DNA of 64,000 bases, taken from positions 1,489,346-1,553,345 of the forward strand of contig VWZF01003276.1 of the NCBI GenBank assembly GCA_013396755.1, given 5' to 3'. Positions 24,029 to 38,300 of the stretch are shown one piece after another. The stretch comes from Sclerurus mexicanus. Lineage: Eukaryota; Chordata; Aves; Passeriformes; Furnariidae. Below the pieces are notes generated by a model that was given only the letters and a program-made list of their open reading frames with translations, was not told the DNA's origin and ran no database searches. The position numbers and the translations under genes were made by a program. Within the stretch, counting starts at the first letter, position 1, and the number at the start of each line of letters is the position of its first letter.

Positions 24029-26660
24029 AACTTTCCAGAAGAGAAAGGAACATTACATCCGCCACTACAAAACTATGTCTTCTCCAGAAAAGTCATATTC
24101 CTTTCCTCTCTCAGCTCATTCACTTCCCTCAGTGCGCTTCCTTGACCTTTACTTCTGCACCTTGAACTCTGCAAATTTCAAGGTCTAGGCTAAAATAAAG
24201 TTTGGCGTTGTGATACCAGGACTGATGAGATAGAAACTGAATTTTTCTTATGGATGATGCAGAATTTGTTTTTAAGAGTCATCATCTGTGTAGAAGCTTA
24301 ACTCAATGCAGGCAGTGAGCATGAGTGATTCCAAGGAAAGGGGTAATGTGTATTGCAAAAGGGATCCAAGAAAGGGTAGTGGTTTTCTTCTATATAGATG
24401 GCAGAATCTGTTCAGACCAATAAAGAAGTAAATAGCATGACAGCACCAACCTTTTCGACTAGAGCTTCTCCCTGACACCTTTTGTGTGTCTAAGAACTTG
24501 TGTGTGCCAAGAACCTATTTTCAAACACAACTTGCATATTGTCACAACCCTTGTTTGTGTGGGACTTTCCCCATGTCAGATCATAGATTGCAGGGCCCTT
24601 GATATCTTCTCTTATTTCACTTTGGAAGAAAAGCAGGGGCGGATGTTAATATAAGTAATCTGAATTGAAAAGAGCCTCAGACTCATCGCTTTTCCTAGTG
24701 TAAGTAGACAGTTATTACTGTGTTTTCCTATTTATTTTATTAGGAAAAAGTACTAAAATGTGTGTAGTTAGGAAGTGTTTTATAACAAGTTTTGGACAGC
24801 AGAGGCATTTCAATATTTTTAATGAGTGTCTTGCCTTGAGCATATAAAATTAACCAAATAGTACTTAATTAGATCATCAGAACTTTCTAATCTTTTTATA
24901 CTTTAGGGACAGATTTGAAACTCAGTAAATATGAGTCTGCACTTCTTTTAGGAAAACTGTTAAGGTCTATAAGCTTTCAGACATATCTATGCTGTGCAAA
25001 ACTTTAACTCGGTCTCTTAATTTTCTTGTTTCCAACTGTCTGATTTTTTTCACTAAGGAAGGCTGTTCTTTTTGTAGAAGACTAAGATGGATTTGTGATA
25101 TGGATACACACTCAGCAGTCACCCAAGAGAGAACATCAGTAGCTGTTTATGGCCTGTTTTCTTTAGGCAGGAGGAATTTTTACAACTGAAACCCTCTTAC
25201 AACACTACGATTTTTATATATGAGGTAGTAGATGCCCTCAGAAAAATTATATAAGGCCCCAACAAACACCATCTCATTCTGATTCCAGGTTTCATGTGAG
25301 TTGTATTCTCAGTTGATATAAATGTGCTCACCCTCATTTATGGCAAACGCTGTTAAAATGTGTCTAGCTTTTAAATATTAATTAAAATAATTTAAGTTCA
25401 AACTTTTACTTCCCAGACCCTCATTTCATTATATTAAATAACAATTGGAAGGTCCACTATGACAGTGTTACATCCCAAGCATCACTTTGGTGCCATTGTG
25501 TAAAAGGCAAATTTCCCTGTTTCTTTGATGGAAGTTTTCCATGCATGAGCTTGACTGAATAGAGACATCCTGAGCAAAGCTCAATAAATTTTCCTCTTAT
25601 TGGTAGTTCTACTTTGGAGAATGACACTGTTGGTGCTTTGTTGTAAAACTTCATATTAGGAAGCAAGAGAGAAAAAAATAATTTCTACAACAAATTGATG
25701 GATGCTGAAGGACTTTGTTCCATATCTGTGCTGACACCTTCAGGGTAACCCAAGCCATGTGCTCTATAATTGAAAACCTTGAGAACTAATTCATATTCAT
25801 GTTCTGCCTATTTATCAAAAGAATGAGAAACAAAGTCATCATCAGGAGCAGGAAAAGCTAGATGGAGGCTCCAATTGCTCTCTGTGCCCAGGTACTGATT
25901 TTTACCCAGAAGACTATGAAAGCTAGTTGTGTTCTTCTAAAAACAGGCAATGAAGGGAGAAAGGTCACTGATAATATTCCGCATGTAATGCAGAAAGTCT
26001 GTATTCAGGTTTTGGCTCTGACATCACCCCAAAATCTCTAGTGATCCTAGAATGATTTTTTCCTTGAGAATTAAGAGATATTAAAATAATTTTCTTCTGC
26101 AAATGTAAATGTCTTTTATTGATCTTGCCTATTCTAAACATAAATTCACCATAAAACTGTGTTCTGATATGCACTTTAGAAACCTTTTTTTTTTAATATA
26201 AGCACTGTAGATAGGCAAAATGAAATTGTTTTGTGGATTGAGTCTTTCTAACACTCAGACAAGAACACAGAGTCCCACATGCTTTTATCATTTTGTGAAG
26301 TCTGTATGAAGGACAGGTAGAATTGCAGGCTTTCTGCTTAATGTGGAACAGGAATTGTTCTCCATCTATTACCTCAAAAGAGGCAGAGGAGAATAGAGAG
26401 CAGCAGGATAAGGCCTCAGCCTTTCTTGGCTGCCTGCACCAAGGAAAATATGCTGCAAAAATTCTGTATGGGACTTATGCTTCTCTCCTAGTCAGAAATT
26501 GTAGGATTCTCCTGGGTTGCTAAGGTGCCTGTTTCCTTCATCAAAGGTCCACGCCTATGAGATACAGTTTAGTCCTCCAGTTACCTTTGAAAAGGAGCCT
26601 TATATATGAATATCTATATAGAATGAACTTTTTTTTTTCAAATACATGAATTGCATTTAT
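24029..26660. other. Unannotated noncoding DNA
   Basis: No gene, RNA or interspersed repeat recognised. Open frames do not exceed 69 codons. Confidence 0.5.
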
Positions 26661-26665
26661 ATGCA

Positions 26666-26684
26666 ATATATATATATATATATA
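26666..26684. repeat. (AT)n microsatellite
   Basis: About nine AT dinucleotides, followed by imperfect TA-rich sequence to about 26700. Confidence 0.85.
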
Positions 26685-29600
26685 GTATACATACCAATAT
26701 GTATTTATACCTCTGTGGGTTGTAACTGCAAAAGATCTTTTCTTTTTGCTGTATCTGGACATGCTGATTTGCAACAAGCTACATCTGCAATCTCATTCTG
26801 ATTGTCATTTGTAGGTATCCACAGTTTGTCTTGCTTATGAGAGACATTCTAGACCCTTGGGAATCTGGAGATGCCAAAGTCTCATATTGACTCTGAAGCC
26901 CTGCACAAAGCAGGGCTAGCCAGTCCAGCTCGAGCATGTGAGGTGGTGTAGAAATTTTACTCATTGAAGTAACCAGTGATGATCATTAAGTGACCTTGAA
27001 CACTGTCCTTTATTTCTCCATGTTTCCACTCTGAGTCCTGTACCTTCCCAAGGTAACATTGCCACACTGTGCTGGGCATAGACAAGCTTATGTTTGAGCA
27101 ACCTGCCTGGAGACTGTAATAAGAGAAACCAGACTGGAGACCCATGCCACCCCTGGTTTATAATGGTATTAAACTCCTTGTCTTTCTTTAGGTCATGCAT
27201 ACACCAACCCTGAATTGCAGTGCATTTGATTAGTTTTGCTTTCGCTACAAAGATCATAATGATCAGAATGAAAGCAATACATAAAAACTCACTAAAAATT
27301 AAATATTTTTCTCCTTTATCACATTAAGATATTTCAGTAAAACAATGTCTTTGTGACATTTTTGTAAATCATCAGCTGGAGCCATCACTAGAATGATGTG
27401 TCATTTACTCTTTTGTCAGACCTGCAAGCTGTTGCAGAAGTAAAATTCTTTTTTGGCCCTTAGGGAGCTTTAACATATCTGCCTTAGAGAGTAAGACACT
27501 GTGACACAGTTGCAGTTTGTTTGCCCACTGACATGTTTTCAGGAACTAAACAAAAAGTAAAAAGACCATCTCGTGTTGGAGATGTTTCTTCTGCTCTATC
27601 TGTATCATGCGTATCAGAGTGACTTTGCAGACTCAATAAAACTCTATCGAGCATCCCATTCCTCAGCAATTAGCATTCATTCCTAACACATCTGCTTGGA
27701 TTTGGCTTTAATCCTTCTCTGCTTCCTCTGTATTTATCAATATTTCAGAAATTTGTTTCAACTACTCTCATACTGCAGCATGTCTGCATAATTGACTTGA
27801 TAATCTGAAACTTTTAGGAAAAATCAGCAATGATTTTTAGGTCTGACAAATATAATGTGACTAATTGTGCCTGTTGGCATAGTCATGGCATTTTATAACT
27901 TAGGTTTTCTAGCTCCCATTTAGAAAAAAACACATTGTAATGAAAGAAAACTTCCTAAGAAGAATAGTCAAAAATATTAAATTGCAGCAGCATATATTTT
28001 TAAATCTATGTTTGTGACATTACAATGATAGACTAAAATGGTGACTATCCAGGGAATGTTAAGTAGAATAAGTATTCTGTAAGGATGTAAATATATGTCT
28101 ATTTACCACAATTTAGAATGACATTTGGGTTTTTAATTTGAAAACCTTGATTTATCTAATTTAGAAAACCCCAGTATATTCTTATAATGAAAAAATGGAT
28201 AATAAATAATGTAATCTGCTATGTTATCATGATGGTAAATTGAAGAAGTGTACAGTACCGCAGTAGTTCTTGTCCAAAGTGAGATATTTGTTTTTTGAAG
28301 GTGACAACCATTCCACAAAGCAAATGAATCACAAAGAAAGACATGTTTTCTGAGATGACTGATATAATCTCAGTTTAAATCTTGAGGATAAAGTAGTTCA
28401 AATGTCAAATGCACACCACCCTTCACATTTTATAGTAGCTCTGTGATAAATGCTTTCTCTAATCATTATAATCTAAAGAGATCAGTCTTCTAAAGTTTAG
28501 CTATCTCAAAGAAGTTCACAGTCAGCATTGAAAGAGCAATTAAAACAATTTATAATCACTGATGACTGAGGAAAGATTCACACATGTTCCAGAGATAAAA
28601 TGGTCTCTCTGCCATTCACAGCACTTTGAACCATCTCACCTCTATTGAGAACAAGAAGAAAGAGTGGACAAAAACATATCTGTCAAAGGAAGTATGTGCT
28701 GCAACAACTCACATGTTTCTGAGATTATGTGAAGACTACACAGGACTAGCAGTTTTGTCAGTGCTACAGTCTGTTTGTTAAAAGGAGTCTCGTTGAATTG
28801 CTAGTAGTACTCAGGACAGAGGGAGTTCCTGGAATTTAAACTATTGCAAAATCCTTTAGAATCAATTTCTAGGCTCACGGGATTTGCAAAGCTAATGCAA
28901 GTCTGTGAACTTTTCCCTCTCTGGTGCATAACGATTTCATCCCCAACCCCTCCTCCCCTCCAGCCCCTCTAAATGCTTTTAAAATTTTCCTATATTGCAG
29001 CATATGTTTTGTGTTAGGACATAGCAATCCCTCCTAATGCTATGCTGGTAAGGCAGATGTACTGTTACTTCTAGACCTTCTTCCCCCTTCTCCTTTAAGT
29101 TTATGCAAGGAAATTTCCTGGGAAATTTAAGCGTCATCTACTATCCCATTCACTCAATGTGAAACATTAGCTATGAATTAGACCAGTGAATGTCTAAAGT
29201 CATGATCCATTGTCTTCATTTCTGCAGATAAAGCTGGACATCACAGAAAGAGCAACAGGTGTTATCCCAGAATATGAACAGCTTCTCTTAACTAGTTCTG
29301 TGGGACTCAACTCCTTTTTATTTCTCATTCTCTTTCAGGGGTCAGCTTAAGTTGGCACGATTAAAAGATTAATGTTTCAGACTCCTCCAAAATATGGAAG
29401 ACAATGTTAGGTAGCAGGGTCCTTAAAAAATATTTCTTAGATAGGCATTTAAGGCTAAAATAAATTTCTATATACATAGTAATGTTAAAGTATCTTAATG
29501 AAATAAAGCAGTTGAACGATTTACACAAGTAAGTGATATAGCTGAAGGGTGACTGCAGCTTCAAGATATCTCTTTTTTACATATTTTTCAGCGTTTGTCT

Positions 29601-31518
29601 TGATAGTCTTCTGCCTATTTGTGTTATCACAATAAACCTAACATCTATGCTGATTTGTGACAAGGTGAGGAATAAGAACTAAGAAACAATGATAAGAAAA
29701 AAATAATTAGAACCCTGAGGCTGTGTATTTTTGCTTTTTGTTATTTTTTGGTTTGATTTCTTTTCCATAAAATTGTCCTTGTTTTTTGTCTTTTCTGAAA
29801 ATTACCTCTCCTAAATGTGTAACCCAACACAAATCTTGCTTTTAAAATGTCCCTTTAAAAGTTTCTTAGGCTGTTCATTCACATGGAGACAAAAGAATAG
29901 GAAGGGCAGACATCTCAGTGAAAAACAGTCCCTCTATCCTGGGATGGGGTCTTGATCTACTCTCCAACTTGGGACACCTACCTGGTGTGACTGATGCCTT
30001 CTTTTCTGTTCTTCAAATATATAGTCATCTGAAATCATGTCAGATCATCCCTGGAACTACGGGAAAAAATATTTTCCAAGTAATTTTCTCTGCTCCATCA
30101 ACAGTGCACAGTAACTGTTTACTATAATGGGAAGTAATCAGGATTTGAAATTAATGAATTTTCCACCTCAAGGTGGACTTTTGCTTCTAGACTTTGATAG
30201 AACTGCTTTATGATCAAGCTTCTGACTGCTCATTCTAGTTAGAGTCTCAGATTGGATGCTGGCAGAGACCTATGAATTCTTTTAATGATTGAATAACTAA
30301 TGAGAAAATGCAGTAGAACTTGCAGATTTTTAAATAATTCATACTTGCCTTAGAAGACTTCTGCCCTCTTTTTTTCTGATTGCACACAGAATCTACTTCA
30401 GCTGAGACATTTTCCTACTGATTTGATTTCTGTGTGATATTTTTTTCTGCTGTTCTGTAAATCAATTACTTGGATGACATAATAGGCCCCCATTAAACTG
30501 CATGGAGCACAGTACAATCTGTTTCACTTCAAGGCAAGATGACCAAATTGATGTAAATCATTGAGTCACTCAGTTTGTCGCTATTTATAAAGTTAGTCAC
30601 CTGCAGCATCATCTTGGATGAAGTCCAGTGGATGAAACAATGTTGGAACAGTGCTCAGCACTTAAAATATATAGGACATGGTGTCTCCCTTTTGTGTCTG
30701 GAAGTTACACAGGTCTTACTTTGAGGATGGGAAGTCCCTTTCTCTTCATTCTGAACCAAATATGAAAAGACAGTAAAACAGTTTTAAAACAGAGATTTTT
30801 TTTTCCCTAACAAAATTTTATATCTCTCTCTTCTATCTAGTTACTAAAAATGACAAAATTGCAGTTAGAAGCTTGGGAGATGAATGTCAGAATTTTGCAG
30901 ACCCAAAGAATGTAACAAAAAGCAACTCTGCTTTTTCTTTTGTTGTCCGAAATCTCTCTGGCATATCAGGTTATACAAACCTAGACAAATAGATCCACCA
31001 AAGGGATGAGATTAATCTGGTATGTCACTTGTTTATCCAGAGTAATCATGACTTATATGATTATGGCATTTTGTAAGCAAAAAACCATTATGACTTTCTC
31101 CCACCTAGTTTTCCATAGATAAGATCAAAGAGAGAAAGATTTTGCTGTTTTCTATTACTCATGATGACAACTGCATTAGTAGTTTTTCTCAAGAGTTTAC
31201 ACACAGTTTTGTCACGACAACATCTACTGTAATATTAGTAGTAACAAGTCAATGTAAGGCTTGAAAAATTCTCATTCAGTGATGTTAAATTTACATTCAC
31301 ATCTATGAAAACAGAATTTGTCTGATGTTCTCATGCAACACAGAAGTTCTTTTCCTCTTAGTAGCTGTTTGACCTTAAAAGGCAGAAGATGCTTTGTGCC
31401 ACTAACAGGTGTCACTTCTACTGGATATGAATCAGTTAAGCAGTGCCATGTTAAAGCTGTTAGCATTAAGAAGGCCTGTCAGCTGGTTTAGTTCAAAGCA
31501 ACGTAGCTTAAATTTCAA
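26685..31518. other. Unannotated noncoding DNA
   Basis: No gene or clear interspersed repeat over about 4.8 kb. The longest frame is 98 codons (26961-27257, minus). T-rich low complexity occurs near 29728-29765. A pyrimidine-rich stretch at about 28940-28970 is CCCCTCC-like without further structure. Confidence 0.5.
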
Positions 31519-31566
31519 GTGTGTGTATATATATGTGTATATATATATATATGCATGCATATACAT
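31519..31566. repeat. (TA)n/(TG)n/(TGCA)n microsatellite
   Basis: GTGTGTATATATATGTGTAT followed by a TA run and two TGCA units. The frame 31409-31615 crosses it and yields an alternating Tyr/Ile repeat that is not a protein. Confidence 0.85.
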
Positions 31567-32324
31567 TTACATCTGCAATTTAGAAACAGAATTGTTTAGA
31601 AACAGGTTACTTTAGCCTTGCACAGCACAGAGCTGATAAGTGAAATGATGATGCAAACATCGCTGGACCAGTTGTAATGGACACATTTACTGCATGGGTG
31701 ATTCTCGGTATCAGAATATGATTGCAAATGTTTGGCAAAAAACACATTGATTTCTACAAAGAAAAAGCATTAATTTTCATTTGACTTGGTGTTGCAATTC
31801 TTTGTGAACAGGCAATACCTCCTGACAAAAAAAGGGAATTGTGCTGAAGAAAGTTGTTCTATTATTAATTTTGATTAATTGACTTATCTCCTAAAAATTC
31901 TTGGGTCTGGTAATGAAATGCAAACAGTCAACAAATGTTCATGGAAGTCTGAAATATTATGATAAGGTGACATCCTTTTGATTGGGACCCTAATTTATGC
32001 ACATCTCATTGATCTAATCCAAAATCCTTTCTCTGACTGTGGCTGGTGTCACTAGTTGAAATTGTGTATCAAATCAACAAATCATTCTAAAGAAATTTTC
32101 TGCATGCACGTTGGTGGTTTTTTTTTCTTTGTTTCACTCATCTTTACAAATATTACTAAAAGGGCAGGTACAGAGCTATCTGACCACTGAGGGAGCTTTA
32201 TCTTGGCTCCCATTTTCTAAATACTGATTTATGTCCAGAAATATTAAAAAAAAAAATCCCTGTGCTTTGTGTCTTTCTCTTTTAAATCTTCATGTTTTTA
32301 AGCTTCTTGTATACCTTTCCTCTT
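31567..32324. other. Unannotated noncoding DNA
   Basis: No gene or repeat recognised. Short T and A runs near 32118 and 32245. Confidence 0.5.
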
Positions 32325-32392
32325 TTGGCAGATTAGTCTAGATACACAGTGAGGTCCCTTCTGATCTGAACAGTGTTATGACTATCTATGTG
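32325..32392 (+). mobile_element. Probable CR1 3'-end remnant
   Basis: The order 'gattagtctagat', 'gaggtcccttctgatctgaa', then 'ttatgactatctatg' follows the conserved CR1 3' terminus (gga-ctagatgacc, aggtcccttccaacc, attctatgattctatg). Only about 70 bp is recognisable and it is diverged, so subfamily and left boundary cannot be set. Confidence 0.5.
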
Positions 32393-33404
32393 ATCAATGT
32401 TTGTAAATATCTTTTTAAAGTTCTCTTTTTATGGAGAATACCATCTTCCCTACTGAAGGAATAAGACAGAAATATTTCACCCATGCAAATTATTTACTTG
32501 TATACAGAGCTAACATATCATATAGCAATAGAAATTAACTTATCAGTGTGCCTGAACTCTGACATGCCAGGTTACTGTGATGAGCAAGAAGATAATTTGT
32601 TTTACTGGTCTCTTTACTCCATATTTGGCTTATCCACCAGGGATGTCGTAACTTGAAGATTCACACACTTGAGATAGCAACAATTCCAGTAAGAGTCACC
32701 AATTTTTGCTGCTGGACCCATAATCCGCATTCCTCAACATCTCCCCAAAGCAGTTAACAAAACCCATCTTCACTACTCATACTAGTGCCGATGAGAGAGA
32801 GTGGAAGAGATATCGCATCTGCTTTGTACCCCTCTTAGGAAGAAGGTGTCAGCTTGTCTCCATGGCCCAGGAGGAGAGCCTGCATTATTACTGTAGCCCA
32901 GGCAACTAACTCTTCCATTGCCAAACTTAGGCTGTGTGGATCTCATCTTCAGTTGCTATTGTGAAGATAAAGCTGAAAATCTGGAGTTTAAAGTTTTCAC
33001 TGAACATCACCAAAATCTTGGACCCTTTAGACCCATAAAGTATTTCTGTACCGTTTCCCTGATTAAGGTATCTTTGAGTCACTTATCCTAATCTAAGACC
33101 ACAACCAAAATATCCACTCTAAAATGGTCATAAACAAGTCATCTCCAAAGCTTTCCAGATATCTTTCAAGATTTTATTCCTAATAAATGTATTTTAAATG
33201 TGTTTCTGACATGAAATGATAATACTGCAAATCCTCCTTAACCAAAGGAAAACAAATGCTTTCAAGTTACCACAATTTAAATACCAGTGTGAAAGATGCC
33301 TAGTTTTACTGCTAAGTGCATGTTTCTTCACCTGCAAAGACATTACAGTCCATCTAGCATGGCTTTTAAGTAGAGAAAATTTAGTGCCTGTAGAGGAGTA
33401 AAAT
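32393..33404. other. Unannotated noncoding DNA
   Basis: No gene or repeat recognised. 32640-32960 is somewhat less AT-rich than its surroundings but has no open frame of note. Confidence 0.5.
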
Positions 33405-34520
33405 AAAAAGGAAAAGGTAACAGAATTAGATCAATCAGTTTAACTTCAATTCAAAGAATAAATCCGGAAGAGTTTGCATCACCTAGAAAACAACAGGGAG
33501 AGAAGCAGAAGTCAACATAGATTTGCCAAGAACGAGAGCAAATGAAACTAATTCTTTCAGTGACCAGGCAAGAAGCCCTGTGGTAGGTGAGAAGGTGAAG
33601 TACACATGTAGCTTTATTTGAGCAAAGTTTTTGACACAGTCTTAGTTGATATTCTCATGTCCAAGATAAGGAAAATATAGTCTTTATTCTGTGGGCACAA
33701 AACTGGTTAGATAACCACACCACAGAGAAGCTAATAAAATCTAAATATGCTCAAGGTTCTGTGGGGGGTCTGCCTTAGATCTGCTTCTATTCAAGGTTTT
33801 CATTAGCAAAACAGATGGTGTAATAGTCAGAATGCTCATTAGTTTTGTATCTGACACAGTGCTAGGAAGGACCCCAAATGTGTTAAAGGATAACAGTAAA
33901 AATAAAAATCTGGAGAAATGCACTGGAAACATAGGATGTAACTCATTCTAGACAAGGGATGAGAACAAGGTTAAGAGACAAGGGCAAGATAGTACAGGAA
34001 AAATCAAAGACAAAAATTAATGATGGCAAACATTAGAAAGCAAATTCTTCAAAAAGATCTTACAATTATAGTAGATCACATATTGGGTCTGAATAAACAA
34101 GGTTGAATTCTTTTGGATAGATGAATATTCTGTGTATGAATAGAAATATAGCCCACGAGATGAATGTAAAGGCTGTAAAAGCCATGAGGAGGTAAGACTG
34201 CATGAATGGATGTTACCAGGCCTAAAAATCCAGAGTTGGTTGGCAAGAAATTTTAAGACACTTAAGCCATTCCTGTTGTAAAAGGGAAACAGCACTATTC
34301 TCTGCATCCGCAAAGAATGGAAAAGAAGCAAGGCAGATAAATTGACACAGTACAGTAACTAGAAATGTTTTCTAATAATAAAGTCAACAGAGCATGGGAA
34401 CACATGGTAGATTAGGAAGACTGAATATTCTGTCACTGGGAGTCTTTAATCAAAGTTAAGCTATCATCTTTTAGAAATTACATCAATATTGCTAATCTTC
34501 TTTTGAGCATTGTGATGGTT
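33405..34520 (+). mobile_element. Ancient, decayed CR1-type LINE (RT region to 3' end)
   Basis: A long CR1-clade remnant, much more diverged than the 17.7-kb copy and of a different lineage. Landmarks in order: 'gatcaatcagtttaacttca' (33431-33450), 'acatagatttgccaagaacg' (33516-33535), a 'tttttgacacag' stretch matching the FDTV block (33630), 'gggcacaaaactggtt' (33693), a 'caaggttctgtggggg' stretch where QGSV would lie (33752), 'ttttgtatctgacacagtgc' at the catalytic FADDT position (33842), 'atagtagatcacatattggg' (34068), and 'tcactgggagtctttaatca' (34433-34452) near the C-terminus. Many indels and stops. Similar elements are common in turtles and crocodilians, so it probably predates modern birds. 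Confidence 0.78.
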
Positions 34521-35380
34521 TTTTGAGTTTGCTGGAAGGTAGGCAAAACAAGGACTATTTTGGTTTCATGTGCACTACTGTAAATCTGAATTTTACTTAT
34601 CTAGAGAGTCAGTATTGGACATTAGTGCATCATTTCAGTAAGGCTAAACACTTACATTTTATTGCATTTCCTTTCAGAAATTCTCCTTTTGCTTAATTGA
34701 GGTAGAACTGCTAGCAGCCACTGCCCACCACTACTAGTTCTTGACTCTTTGAAGTATTTTTCTATAAGCATATTAATATAATATCAGTGCATACTGCTGC
34801 GTGTGGTCTATTGCTTTCAATGTTTATTCTAATTGTTTGTGAAGCATCCAAATATGGTGGCCAAAGAACAGGAGTAATAAAAGATGTAACTATATGAAGA
34901 CTGGTGCCTATAACTATATGTAGCTGTAAAGATATTGGCTAAAAGTTGGCAAGGGCTTTATTTTCATTAGGCTGGAATGTGTATAAGTGAATTTGATGGC
35001 TTTAGAGACATTTAGAGGCATTATAATCCCACTGTGTTCTGTATCTGCAGTGTAGCTCTCCCGATAACAACCTTGTTCCACGAGGTTCGGGACTAATGAA
35101 ATCATGGGCTTCTGTCTTTTACTAGGTCACCTTTTAAACCAAATTAATACTATGGTTGCAGTGTAAGTTTGTTTAACATCTTTCAGTTGAGTGAGGACCT
35201 TGACAGAAAGAACACTTTCTCAAGAGCGCCATAGGGCACGCTGCCTGATTGAAGCTTTCCCAAAGTTGAGATGTCCAGAAAGTTTTCCTCATTTCCTCAT
35301 TCCCCTTGTGTCTAACAGAGGGCTTCAGCTTTTCCCTCAGTGGATTGTTATCTAAACTCTTTCTCAATCAGGACTTCTAC
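34521..35380. other. Unannotated noncoding DNA
   Basis: No gene or repeat recognised downstream of the old LINE. Confidence 0.5.
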
Positions 35381-35396
35381 TTTTTTTTTTTTTTTT
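35381..35396. repeat. Poly-T tract (16 bp)
   Basis: Uninterrupted T run. No recognisable element on either side. Confidence 0.8.
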
Positions 35397-38300
35397 CTGT
35401 CTTGGGCTCTGAGGATATGGTGTGAGTCAAGTATATATTGGAATGCATTAAAGACTTCTCTGCTTTATTATTGAACTGCAAACTTCCTAGCACTACAATA
35501 AACTTAGTTTCCCTCAAATTGTCTATACCACCTTGTCAAAACACACTCGACACCTCATTTCTCTTCCTATGTGTTTTAACTACAGTTCTCTCTTTTTTTC
35601 CCTCTATTTCACATCTTAACACTCTTTGCTTCTTCCTGTATTCCCTGTCTGCATTTGTTTAGCCTGAAGGCTCACCAGGAGAAGGTATCTGCTCTTGCTA
35701 ACCCAGACACCCAGACCTATGTGCTATGTGCCTATGATATGGTCTGGCAGGTGCTTCTTCTGCCTGGGTAAATGCCTGGTGCCTTTTCATTAAGGATATG
35801 CAACAGGTTTATCCCTGGAAGCTGCCCCAGGAGCTGTGTACACTGATGGATCATAGTCACATTTGTGGGTAAACGTTCCTCAAGTCAGGGCTTGAGAAGT
35901 TAGTGGATGTGACTGGCAGATAAGCATTCCACTCCTTCAGATTAATTGCAAAAGAAAAATTTGCTGTGGAAAACAGGTCAAGTTTTTCCTGTGCCACCTT
36001 CCCAAACTTCTTACATAAAACTATTTAACCTACTAGCTGTAGCTAACACAAAGAACCTAGTAGCAACCCTTCCTATTTCCCACACATATTTGTATTTGCC
36101 ATGTCTGTACTGCTGTACATTTAAATAAATAGGCAGCATGTCTCCTGGGTTAGACAAAGATAAGTCTCCTTCCACCTACCATAAGCAGCAGAAAAGGAAA
36201 TATAGAATCACAATCTATGATTAAAGGAGGTGGCAAAAATCACCTCCAAAATTTGATTAAATGGAACCATCTGAAGGGTTGTTAACAGTTTTATAGTGGA
36301 TTTAAGATGGGTGTTTTTCTACTGATGAGAATAAATTGGAGACCAAATTACTTTGGTTGAATTTCAATTAAAAAAAAATAGGAAAGAAAACAAAAAAATG
36401 TGTTTTATGCATTGTTCCCCTGATACTGATTATTTAGTGAGTCATAAGCCTTTCATTTATAAACAGAAATGTTCTTAGAATTTGAGAGGCAAAAATATTT
36501 TGTGCACAACTACTTTTGGAATAAAAGCATTAGACTAAAAATATATCCCAAGCATTGTAAGAAAAAAATAAATTATAAACAATTATTTGCTTTAGCATTA
36601 GCTATAGAACACTTGCAATTTACCTCTCTTTCCACATAAACTAGGGTGCATTGTGCCCTAGAAAATGGAAGGGGTTAGACTGCCTCTTCTTTTAACTGCA
36701 AATTTCTGCCCTCCTACTTGTGTTGCCTGGTCCCTTTCTCCATCTGTACCCTGGGAGCTTCTTCTAATCAATGGATGTGCAAGAGGTTGCGGCACTGTGC
36801 TATGTGTGTATTATGCTCGGTTCTTGCAAGGGGTCAGTCAGGTGTGTGGAGCTCATGGTCATGGTGCTTTAGACCAGCATAAAATATTCTAATGGACTTT
36901 GGTGTAATCTGAAGTCAAAAGAAATTTGTTGTAAATCCCTTAATCCCTGAAGCACAAATTGTCTCAAAATATCACTCAGTCTTCATCTAAGAAGATGAAA
37001 ACATGATGTGTCATTTTTATATACAGAAAGCAATAATCTCAGTTCCAGCTTTGAAGCAAAGTAGTACCTGTGTAATGCAGATTGAATAAATTGCTTTGCA
37101 ATATGCATGTTAGGACAAAAAAAGGATATTTGCCCAGACAATATTGTGAACAAATAAAAAGCTGAAGTTTTAACTTTCTCCCCCAATTTATTAATGGAAA
37201 TTATTCTAGATATCTTTAACATTAATAATATATAATTAATTTAATACTTGGCCCTGAAATATTTTCATCTTTTGCCCCTGTGACAAGAAGGACTTTTCAA
37301 TTTCCTGTCAGGAACTCTGTATGTGAATTCCAGAACAAGCAGTTCATCCCATGACATTTCCTTATGTTCAAACAGTCAAGGTGACACATAAAGCCCAGGG
37401 GCAAAGGGAAACCTGATAGCTATATAGCTGAGCTGCAGTCGGAAGTGGTGAATTCCCTCGACCACAGGGAAAGCTTCCTGTTCTTTGTAGATGAGCTTAT
37501 TATTGGAATACACTTGCCTGCAGTTAATCTTCAGAGTAATTAAATGGAAAGGAAGCAATTAAATCACTGAAAAGGAATTGCATCTGGTTCAGAGGGAAAA
37601 ATCCAGGCCTAGGAAGTATTTCAGTTATAGCTGGATGTACTCAGGGTAAACAGGTATCTTCCTGTTTGCATAGATGATTAACATTTTATGCTAAGAATAT
37701 CTTGTGGTATTCAAATGAGATTGAAAAGCAGAAGTTATCTTTATGGTGGCCAATGAAGTACCAAGCAGAGAAATATACGTTGTTGATACACATTTTGATA
37801 TACATTTTTCCTATGACGGGATAAAATTGAAACTCACACTCTTTATACTTATCTTGCATACATTAGACTGGCACCTTGCAAGCTAGTAAAACAATGTACA
37901 CTTACTGTGTTGAGAATCTGGCTCAGTATATCCCAGAGAAGGAAGGCCATAAAAATGAAAATGTGGGGCATGACTCATATAAGTCTCCAAAGAGAAGGAA
38001 AGCCAAGTCTAGAAAGAGCTTGTACTGAGTCCTTAAAACCAAGTGTCAGGGTCATGCAAAAAAAGACAGTGGATTTTAAAGAATGACAGAAATCTTTAAA
38101 TGAATACAATTTAAAATGTGTTGAAAGAGCCATTTGCTTTGTAGTTCTCTTTTATGCCTGTTGGTTAAATTTATTAATTCCTGCAAGACAGCAAATATCA
38201 ATGTTTATGTAATGTTTATAATATCGTGTTTAAGGTGCACATTTTCCTTGGAATAAGGGATCCCATATATTGCTCCAGTCTATAGTATAATTTCTAGAAA

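Noticed and set aside
36190..36250. Possible minus-strand CR1 terminus ('tagaatcacaatctatgatt')
   Set aside because: The following sequence does not continue like a CR1 end (no tttggaa/ggacct block), so the likeness is too short to count.
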